A program made the position numbers and the translations under genes. Positions 1 through 5,126 of a stretch of DNA of 5,126 nt are shown here, one piece after another (the stretch's first letter is position 1; the number at the start of each line of letters is the position of its first letter). The DNA is from Caldithrix sp. (GTDB taxonomy: Bacteria > Zhuqueibacterota > Zhuqueibacteria > Oceanimicrobiales > Oceanimicrobiaceae), in the NCBI GenBank assembly GCA_004357015.1, contig SMXE01000195.1:1-5126 (forward strand). The letters run 5' to 3'. The notes beneath the pieces are model-generated. The model ran no database searches. It saw only the letters and a program-made list of their open reading frames with translations, and was not told where the DNA came from.

Positions 1-1
1 C

Positions 2-3000
2 TTGGTATTTTTTAATGGTAATGGCGATGTGTCGTACCGGGCCTTTGATTTAGATGGTCAAAGCACAGACGGAGCGGGCTTCTTTGTGGTTTGTGGTGAT
101 GCCGCAAACGTAGTAAACTGTGTCCTAGACGTCTCGCCCAATACAAACTTAATCCAAAACGGTCCAGATGCCGTCGCCCTGTATTTAGGGGACGCGACTG
201 ATTTTCCGAATGGGACATTGGTTACAACGACCAATTTAGTTGACGCCATTGTTTACGACACCAACGATAATGACGATGCCGGCCTATTGGTGCTTTTGAA
301 TGCCGGTGAACCCCAGGTAAATGAGGGCGGAGGCGGCAACAGTTCCGCCGACTCAAATCAGCGACTCCCAAATGGCTCCGGTGGGGCACGGAATACCAAC
401 ACGTATGCACAACTGTCGCCAACTCCCGGAGCGGCGAATATGATTCCGCCACCGGTCATGGCCGAAATTTTTGAAATTCAAGGGTCTGGTTTGACCAGCC
501 CACTTGAAGGTCAAAATGTTCTGACTGAAGACAACATTGTTACCGCACTTGGTACCAATGGTTTCTTCATGCAAACCCCGGATGCAAGGGATGATGCCGA
601 TCCGGAAACCTCAAACGGAATTTTTGTTTTTCTCAGCGCGGCCCCCTCCGTGGCGGTTGGTGATCAGGTTGATGTTTCCGGTCAGGTAGTTGAATTTTTT
701 AATTTGACCGAAATCAGCACGATCCCCGATTCAGTTTCAATTGATGGTTCAGGAAATCCGCTACCGGCAATTGTGACCCTTGATGAAAATACGCCATCTC
801 CCAATCAGCCTCAGCCCGATACTGAGCTGGAACGCTATGAAGGCATGATAGTCTTCTTCGATGGCGTGGCCACCGCTCCATCCGATCGGTTTGGTGATGT
901 ACCTGTGGTCGCCAATGATGAGCGCGCGTTTCGAGAACCCGGCATTGAGTTTCCGGGCCTTCCGGGACTTCCTGTTTGGGATGGCAACCCGGAAGTCTTT
1001 GAAATCAACCCTGACGGATTAGGCCTGCCCGATGCTGAAGTTTTTGCCGGCCAAACTGTCACAGCTCAGGGTCCTTTAAGCTTTAGTTTTGGTGATTACC
1101 AGGTCTTACCGGCGAGTCTCACACTTGGTCCGGCCCCATCATTGCCGAGAGCGGTTCGTGCCAGTGGTTTTACTGAATTCACAATAGCCACGCAAAACAT
1201 GTTCCGATTTTTCGATGATGAAGATGATCCAGCCATTGGTGAGCCTGTAACGGATCCGGTTGAATATGCCAACAGACTTAATAAGTTTTCGCTTCTAATC
1301 CGAGAAGAACTGGGGGCACCGGATATATTGGCCGTCCAGGAAGTTGAAAATCTAAACGCCCTTCAGGATCTGGCAGATAAAATCCAGAGTGATGATCCAA
1401 ATCTGGTTTACACACCTTTCCTTGAAGAGGGTAATGATATTGGTGGCATTGACGTGGGGTTTCTCGTTCTAAACACGGTGCAAGTAAACGCGGTAACGCA
1501 ATTGGGAGCGAGTGAGACATTTATCAATCCACTTACGGGCATGCCGGATATTCTGCATGACAGACCTCCGCTGCTGTTAGACGGTGTTTATGCTGGCAAT
1601 GGTTTCTTATTTCCTATTAAGGTTCTGGGTTTACACCAGCGCTCACTTTCCGGGATTGACAGCCCGAGCCAGGGGCCGCGTGTTCGAGCTAAACGCGACG
1701 CGCAAGCAACCTCCGTATCCCTGAAAGTTGATAGTCTGCAAACCGACGATCCCGATGTCAATCTTGTTGTTACCGGTGATTATAATGCCTTTCAGTTTAC
1801 CGATGGCTATGTGCATGTCCTGGGACAGATTCAAGGAACGCCAGCGGGTCCGACGGAGGCTTTGATTCCCGGTACCGACCAGGTCGATCCGGACTTGACC
1901 AACCACGTTCTCTCTCTTCCGGTTGATGAGCAATATTCATTCATTTTTGGGGGCAGCTCTCAAGTTTTGGACCATATGCTGACCTCGGAAGCCCTCGGAC
2001 GATTCGTAACTGATATAGCTTTTGCCAGAGGAAATACGGATGCACCGGATAGTTTTGGTGATGACGGTACGACTTCCCTGCGCTCATCAGACCATGACGG
2101 CCTCGTTCTCTATATTTCGCCGCACAGATTTGTTTTGCTTGCTGACAAGAAAATCAAAATCGACGGCCAGGCGCTTTCTGAGGGGAATATCCACTCGAAT
2201 GATAAGATCGAGTTCAAGAAGGGCAATCCCAGCACCCATACGGGTAATTTAACTGCTGTGAAAGATATTAAAGTCGATAAAGACAACACGATTGATGGCG
2301 ATGCGACTGCCGGTAAAAAGGTTAAATTAAAAGGCAATGCTACCGTCACGGGTACCGTAACGGAGAATGCAAACGTTGCCAACGAACTGTTGCCCGTGCT
2401 CTCTTTCGTGGCTGGTGGTGATGACGTGACCGTACCCGAGAATCAGAGCCTAAGCCTGGCACCTGGCTCTTATGGCAAAGTTAAAGTGAAGAAGGGAGGC
2501 ACACTGGCATTGAGCAATGGCGATTACTTCTTCGAGGAACTCGACCTAAAGGACGAAACAACTCTTTCTGTCGATGTCAAGGCTGGTCCTGTAACCACCA
2601 ACACGGTGAAGAAACTCCATTTTCACAAGAATTCTGAAGTGGATATTATTTCGTCGTCAGCTCGTGCAAGCCGGCTGGTTACTTTTAACAGTATGAAGAA
2701 GGTAGAATTGTTCGAAGGCTCGCGCGTTTTAGGTACGATTATCGCTTCGGATAAAGTCAAAATTAAGAAGGAAGTTTCCTTTAAAGGGGCGATTTGTGCC
2801 AAAGAAATCGAGGTTGGTAAAGATGGCATCTTCTTGCATCACAGCTCTACCACCAGTTTACCAAAGATAGTACCTGTGTTGGCTGAAGAAGAAGACAATT
2901 CTGCAGAGAATGAGATACCGACCGTCTTTCAACTTGATGAGAACTATCCAAATCCGTTCAATCCCGAAACGGTCATTCGGTTCCACCTGCCGGAAGCCAG

Positions 3001-3199
3001 TCATGTGGTTATTAGAATTTTCAATTCAATTGGACAGGAAGTCAAAACACTGGTAGACGAGCCTTATCAAGCGGGAGTGCATAGAGCTATTTGGAATGCT
3101 ACGGACAGGCAAGGTGTTCAAGTTTCGAGTGGCGTCTATTTCTATCACATAAAGGCAGGCAAATTTAACGAAGTGAAAAAGATGCTTTTACTGCGATAA
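2..3199 (+). CDS. Secreted modular nuclease, ExeM/NucH-like (LTD - OB - EEP - solenoid - T9SS sorting domain), 5' partial
   Basis: The product is probably an extracellular, metal-dependent DNase/RNase of the ExeM/NucH type. Residues count from base 2. Residues 1-146 are the end of a lamin-tail domain, closing on SPTPGAAN. Residues 150-376 resemble the OB-fold region next to such nucleases (IFEIQGSG, GFFMQTPD). Residues 390-706 are the EEP domain: Asn399 (TQNM), Glu447 (VQEVEN), His545 (LHQRS), Asp593/Asn595 (GDYNAFQFTDGY), Asp657 (LDHML) and Asp697-His698 (SDHDG) match the DNase I-like active site. Residues 708-948 form a lysine-rich solenoid, 958-972 an acidic linker, and 973-1065 a T9SS type A sorting domain. 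The frame is open at the left edge and starts inside the LTD, so the TTG at base 2 is not the start; signal peptide and promoter lie outside. Known ExeM proteins usually end in a GlyGly-CTERM or membrane tail; here a solenoid plus T9SS tail replaces it. No Lys occurs before residue 428. The family call is firm; the substrate is inferred. Confidence 0.9.
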   Translation: MVFFNGNGDVSYRAFDLDGQSTDGAGFFVVCGDAANVVNCVLDVSPNTNLIQNGPDAVALYLGDATDFPNGTLVTTTNLVDAIVYDTNDNDDAGLLVLLNAGEPQVNEGGGGNSSADSNQRLPNGSGGARNTNTYAQLSPTPGAANMIPPPVMAEIFEIQGSGLTSPLEGQNVLTEDNIVTALGTNGFFMQTPDARDDADPETSNGIFVFLSAAPSVAVGDQVDVSGQVVEFFNLTEISTIPDSVSIDGSGNPLPAIVTLDENTPSPNQPQPDTELERYEGMIVFFDGVATAPSDRFGDVPVVANDERAFREPGIEFPGLPGLPVWDGNPEVFEINPDGLGLPDAEVFAGQTVTAQGPLSFSFGDYQVLPASLTLGPAPSLPRAVRASGFTEFTIATQNMFRFFDDEDDPAIGEPVTDPVEYANRLNKFSLLIREELGAPDILAVQEVENLNALQDLADKIQSDDPNLVYTPFLEEGNDIGGIDVGFLVLNTVQVNAVTQLGASETFINPLTGMPDILHDRPPLLLDGVYAGNGFLFPIKVLGLHQRSLSGIDSPSQGPRVRAKRDAQATSVSLKVDSLQTDDPDVNLVVTGDYNAFQFTDGYVHVLGQIQGTPAGPTEALIPGTDQVDPDLTNHVLSLPVDEQYSFIFGGSSQVLDHMLTSEALGRFVTDIAFARGNTDAPDSFGDDGTTSLRSSDHDGLVLYISPHRFVLLADKKIKIDGQALSEGNIHSNDKIEFKKGNPSTHTGNLTAVKDIKVDKDNTIDGDATAGKKVKLKGNATVTGTVTENANVANELLPVLSFVAGGDDVTVPENQSLSLAPGSYGKVKVKKGGTLALSNGDYFFEELDLKDETTLSVDVKAGPVTTNTVKKLHFHKNSEVDIISSSARASRLVTFNSMKKVELFEGSRVLGTIIASDKVKIKKEVSFKGAICAKEIEVGKDGIFLHHSSTTSLPKIVPVLAEEEDNSAENEIPTVFQLDENYPNPFNPETVIRFHLPEASHVVIRIFNSIGQEVKTLVDEPYQAGVHRAIWNATDRQGVQVSSGVYFYHIKAGKFNEVKKMLLLR
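1169..2119 (+). other. EEP (DNase I-like) catalytic domain within the nuclease CDS
   Basis: This is the catalytic core of the nuclease. The metal-binding Glu is at bases 1340-1342, the first catalytic His (LHQRS) at 1634-1636, the GDYN Asp/Asn pair at about 1778-1786 and the second catalytic His (SDHDG) at 2093-2095. The stretch SLSGIDSPSQGPRVRAKR after the first His is typical of the long ExeM-type EEP domains. In that family the first His usually sits in an NHLKS or NHLRS motif; here it is LHQRS. The His is kept but both neighbours differ. DNase I itself has Leu-His-Ser there, so activity is still expected. Confidence 0.88.
2147..2833 (+). repeat. Protein-level solenoid: about ten rung repeats, bactofilin/DUF7305-like
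   Basis: Residues 716-944 of the nuclease repeat a ten-residue pattern: any-hydrophobic-any-hydrophobic, then Lys/Gly/Asp-rich positions, then hydrophobic. Copies include KIKIDGQAL (from Lys717), KIEFKKGN (735), DIKVDKDNTI (755), KVKLKGNATV (773), KVKVKKGGTL (826), ELDLKDETTL (846), KLHFHKNSEV (871), KVELFEGSRV (900), KVKIKKEVSF (918) and EIEVGKDGIF (935). Spacing is mostly 17-20 residues, with longer gaps at 774-827, 847-872 and 872-901. This spacing suits a beta-helix, as in bactofilins and polymer-forming or DUF7305-type domains. The closing part (GTIIASDKVKIKKEVSFKGAICAKEIEV, given here in pieces: GTIIASDKV, SFKGAICAKEIEV) resembles the end of DUF7305-like domains. The fold is inferred from periodicity; its role (spacer, adhesion or assembly) is unknown. 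Confidence 0.65.
2918..3196 (+). other. C-terminal T9SS type A sorting domain (FlgD Ig-like fold)
   Basis: The last 93 residues of the nuclease carry the hallmarks of this domain: the NYPNPFNPET signature, a VVIRIFNSIGQEVKTL strand pair, YQAGVHRAIWNATD, the G-V-Q-V-S-S-G-V-Y-F-Y segment and a terminal basic KKMLLLR. In Bacteroidota and related phyla such domains direct a protein through the type IX secretion system across the outer membrane, after which they may be removed or attached to surface lipopolysaccharide. An acidic linker (AEEEDNSAEN) separates it from the solenoid. The domain call is firm; export by T9SS in this host depends on the rest of the genome having that system. Confidence 0.93.
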
Positions 3200-3289
3200 G
3201 ACTCTTCCATCTATCGCTTATTTCAGTTACAACAAAAACGCCCGGGTTCAAGCCCGGGCGTTTTTACTAACTGATGATCTTAAAGTCAA
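3200..3289. other. Convergent intergenic region
   Basis: Ninety bases separate the two stop codons. Apart from the terminator hairpin I see no open frame, RNA gene or repeat in it. Because both genes point inward, no promoter is expected here. Confidence 0.85.
3234..3265. terminator. Bidirectional intrinsic terminator between convergent genes
   Basis: A perfect 13-bp inverted repeat (bases 3234-3246 against 3253-3265) encloses a 6-base loop, TTCAAG. The core of each arm is the GC-rich CGCCCGGG or its complement, flanked by five A on the left and five T on the right, so each strand reads a GC stem followed by a U-tract. It lies 34 bases past the nuclease stop codon and 24 bases past the peptidase stop codon. 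It should end transcription of both genes and prevent read-through into antisense. Confidence 0.95.
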
Positions 3290-5126
3290 TTACTTGGAAG
3301 TCACATCTCCAATGCTGGTTAGTTCCATCAGCATCTTGCCGCCGCCCATTGCTGCCGGAAGTTGGGCATCGTTGCGGACGACACATCGCGGCGCCTCAAC
3401 ACAAATATTTAATCTGCCGCCGCCAGGCTGACCGTCCAACGGTTGTATTTCAACAATATGAGTTTCAAATGAACCCGCCTTTACCGAGACCGTTTCTTTA
3501 CCGGTTACTTTAAGCGACATGGGACGGACTTTTTGGGTTAATACATCAAATGTGCGCAGGGTGGTTTCATAACCGGGAGCCAACGGCAGAGCAGCCAAAA
3601 TGGCTTCCAGAGCTGAATCGTCGGCCATTACCGGAGCAGATAGTTTGACGTCAATGGGAATGTCTTGCGGCCCCATTTTCATTCGCCCTTTGATTGCGTC
3701 TTCATGGTAATCCAATTGGATGGATCCCATGCCTTGCTGCGCCCGACGCGCGATAGGCAGAAGACTTTCTTTGTCAATATAAAAAGTATCTGCTGCTGCG
3801 CCCATTGGAGATTGGGTGCTGCTGGTTATACGCCAGGTTTGCTGGCCGTTATATTCAACAGCAGCGATCGCCCTTTTTAAATCCATGTTAATTTCCTGCT
3901 CACCGACTTTCATGGTAATGGAGTATTGAAGTTCCATGGCTTGCATTACATCAGGAGATCTTTGCGGCAGGGGAGCCGTCTCTGCGTAAGCAAGCAGGGT
4001 GTTGTCCGGCAATTCGACGCTGTTGATATCAACGGTCAGCGCGGCCAACTTTTCTTTAATCTCATCAGACATCTCCTCTTGATAGCGCCCGCCGATGTGC
4101 TTTGCGAAGAATTTTTCTATGGAAGCATTCGAGGCCAGTTTATTATCTTCAGCCCGGAAACCATGACCTTCATCGCCGGCAACAATGTATTCAACCGGCA
4201 GTCCACGTTCTCTCAGGGCAACGACAATCTGGTCGGACTCCTGTTGTTTAACGCGCGGGTCGTTGGCACCCTGAATGACCAGTAAAGGCGCTTGAATTTT
4301 GTCCGCGGAGAAGAGCGGGGATTGTTCCATCAGTCTCTTTCTATCTTCAGGATCGGCCGGGTCCCCGACGCGCTTATGCCAAATTTTGATAACCGGTCCC
4401 CAATAAGCAGGAAAGGATTCGACCAAAGTGATGAGATTCGACGGGCCGACGTAAGAAATTCCGGCTGCGTAGAGCTCCGGTGTGAAAGCCAGACCCGCTA
4501 AAGTTGCATAACCACCGTAAGATCCACCGAAAATCGCGATTCTTTCCGGGTCGGCAATTCCTTCATCGATGAGATATTTGACACCGTCGGAAATATCGTG
4601 CTGCATCGCGCCGGTGCCCCATTCATTATTGCCGGCATTTAGAAATTTCTTACCGAAACCGGCGGAACCGCGAAAGTTGGGCTGCAGTACCGCATAGCCG
4701 CGATTTGCAAAGAACTGAGCATAGGAATTATAACCCCATCTATCACGCGCCCAGGGCCCGCCATGCGGGTGAATGACAACGGGCAGGTTCTTTGCCTCAA
4801 TACCTTTCGGGAGGGTCAGGTAAGCTGGGATTTCCATTCCATCGCGTGCTTTGTATCGAAGCGGTTTCATGTCTGCGAGATGTTCACTTTTTAACTCCGG
4901 CCGCGAGCGGTAAAGCAGTTTCACATCTTCGGTTTTTCTATCATATAGGTATATAGAGGCGGGATCAACATCTCGTGAAACAACGACTAAATGGAAACGC
5001 ATATCGTCTGTAGACGATTGGAACCTGAGATCACCTTCAGGAAGCTTTTTCCGAAGAATTTCAAGGTCCTTCTCGACCTGTTTGTCTTTTGGATAAATTC
5101 GCACACGGTCGCCGGTATAGACCGTC
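3290..5126 (-). CDS. S9-family serine peptidase (prolyl oligopeptidase type) with DUF3108-like C-terminal extension, 5' partial
   Basis: The product is probably a periplasmic or secreted peptidase cleaving oligopeptides, of the acylaminoacyl-/dipeptidyl-peptidase-like S9 group. Residues count from the first full codon at the right edge (bases 5123-5125). Residues 1-80 are the end of the N-terminal beta-propeller-type region ([21 protein letters not shown]). Residues about 85-350 are the alpha/beta-hydrolase domain: [12 protein letters not shown] (oxyanion region, His121), nucleophile Ser202 in GGSYGGY (bases 4520-4522), Asp289 in GANDPRV (4259-4261) and His321 in GDEGHGF (4163-4165). All three triad residues are present. 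Residues about 360-611 are an extension beyond the usual end of the family, beta-rich and DUF3108-like. The frame stays open to the window edge, reading [15 protein letters not shown], so the GTG at 5102-5104 encodes an internal Val and the true start and any signal peptide are outside. The only cysteines, Cys575 and Cys581, may form a disulfide, which would fit export. Peptidase class is firm; exact specificity is not determinable. Confidence 0.93.
   Translation of the reverse strand, partial: TVYTGDRVRIYPKDKQVEKDLEILRKKLPEGDLRFQSSTDDMRFHLVVVSRDVDPASIYLYDRKTEDVKLLYRSRPELKSEHLADMKPLRYKARDGMEIPAYLTLPKGIEAKNLPVVIHPHGGPWARDRWGYNSYAQFFANRGYAVLQPNFRGSAGFGKKFLNAGNNEWGTGAMQHDISDGVKYLIDEGIADPERIAIFGGSYGGYATLAGLAFTPELYAAGISYVGPSNLITLVESFPAYWGPVIKIWHKRVGDPADPEDRKRLMEQSPLFSADKIQAPLLVIQGANDPRVKQQESDQIVVALRERGLPVEYIVAGDEGHGFRAEDNKLASNASIEKFFAKHIGGRYQEEMSDEIKEKLAALTVDINSVELPDNTLLAYAETAPLPQRSPDVMQAMELQYSITMKVGEQEINMDLKRAIAAVEYNGQQTWRITSSTQSPMGAAADTFYIDKESLLPIARRAQQGMGSIQLDYHEDAIKGRMKMGPQDIPIDVKLSAPVMADDSALEAILAALPLAPGYETTLRTFDVLTQKVRPMSLKVTGKETVSVKAGSFETHIVEIQPLDGQPGGGRLNICVEAPRCVVRNDAQLPAAMGGGKMLMELTSIGDVTSK
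3293..4045 (-). other. C-terminal beta-rich extension of the S9 peptidase, DUF3108-like
   Basis: About 250 residues follow the hydrolase domain, joined by a segment rich in Asp, Glu and Pro ([14 protein letters not shown] to [10 protein letters not shown]). The extension reads as alternating strands: [54 protein letters not shown], then a short helix ([13 protein letters not shown]), [36 protein letters not shown] and [12 protein letters not shown]. The order of a stored-substrate-like sheet, '[12 protein letters not shown]' and 'V-x-A-G-S-F-E-T-x-x-V' is the pattern I associate with DUF3108 and lipoprotein-carrier-like folds. The similarity is by eye and the role is unknown; ligand binding or envelope association are possibilities. 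Confidence 0.55.

Noticed and set aside
2..4. TTG as the start codon of the nuclease
   Set aside because: The frame opens inside a lamin-tail domain with no signal peptide or ribosome binding site; the gene is cut by the window edge.
2022..2252. 76-codon frame on the + strand inside the nuclease
   Set aside because: It is an out-of-frame shadow across the EEP-solenoid junction, where the main frame has clear conserved motifs.
2768..2781. Small palindrome AAGGAA-GT-TTCCTT
   Set aside because: The arms are only 6 bp with a 2-base loop, lie inside coding sequence and are explained by Lys/Glu/Ser/Phe codons; likely chance.
2123..2851. Solenoid as a separate bactofilin gene or a frameshifted fusion
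   Set aside because: The reading frame runs without interruption from the EEP domain through the solenoid to the sorting domain, with no stop or internal start signal.
3274..3513. 79-codon frame on the + strand overlapping the peptidase 3' end
   Set aside because: It starts just after the bidirectional terminator, is antisense to the peptidase and has low-quality composition with no motif.
3926..4285. 119-codon frame on the + strand opposite the peptidase
   Set aside because: It lies wholly antisense to a well-supported conserved gene and its translation shows no recognisable domain.
5102..5104. GTG as the start codon of the S9 peptidase
   Set aside because: The frame continues upstream to the edge as TVYTGDR, which matches the family consensus before RIYPKDK, so this codon is an internal Val.

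Overview
The window holds two large protein genes that converge on a shared terminator. Both run off the window edges, so neither start codon, promoter nor signal peptide is visible. The organism is most likely a Gram-negative bacterium of the Fibrobacterota-Chlorobiota-Bacteroidota (FCB) broad group, for example KSB1, Calditrichota or an Ignavibacteria-like lineage. This rests on a C-terminal FlgD-like type IX secretion (T9SS) sorting domain with the NYPNPFNPET signature in the first gene, and on the close family resemblance of the second gene to periplasmic or secreted S9 peptidases. The phylum is an inference.

Bases 2-3199 (+) encode the last 1065 residues of a modular exported nuclease. 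In order it has the end of a lamin-tail (LTD) domain, an OB-fold-like region as in ExeM/YhcR nucleases, an endonuclease/exonuclease/phosphatase (EEP, DNase I-like) catalytic domain with its active-site residues present, a lysine-rich solenoid of about ten rung-like repeats, an acidic linker and the T9SS sorting domain. The solenoid placed between the nuclease and the sorting domain is the most unusual element here.

Bases 3200-3289 are a 90-base convergent intergenic gap. It contains a perfect 13-bp stem with a 6-base loop and T-tracts on both strands, a textbook bidirectional intrinsic terminator.

Bases 3290-5126 (-) encode the last 611 residues of an S9-family (prolyl oligopeptidase-type) serine peptidase with an intact Ser-Asp-His triad. 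A C-terminal extension of about 250 residues resembles DUF3108-type beta-rich domains and carries the only two cysteines of the visible protein.

The genes are not in one operon. Both products look exported and degradative (nucleic acid and peptide), which fits a heterotroph scavenging extracellular polymers, but a functional link is not shown by the sequence. I saw no RNA gene, CRISPR array, insertion sequence or phage feature.
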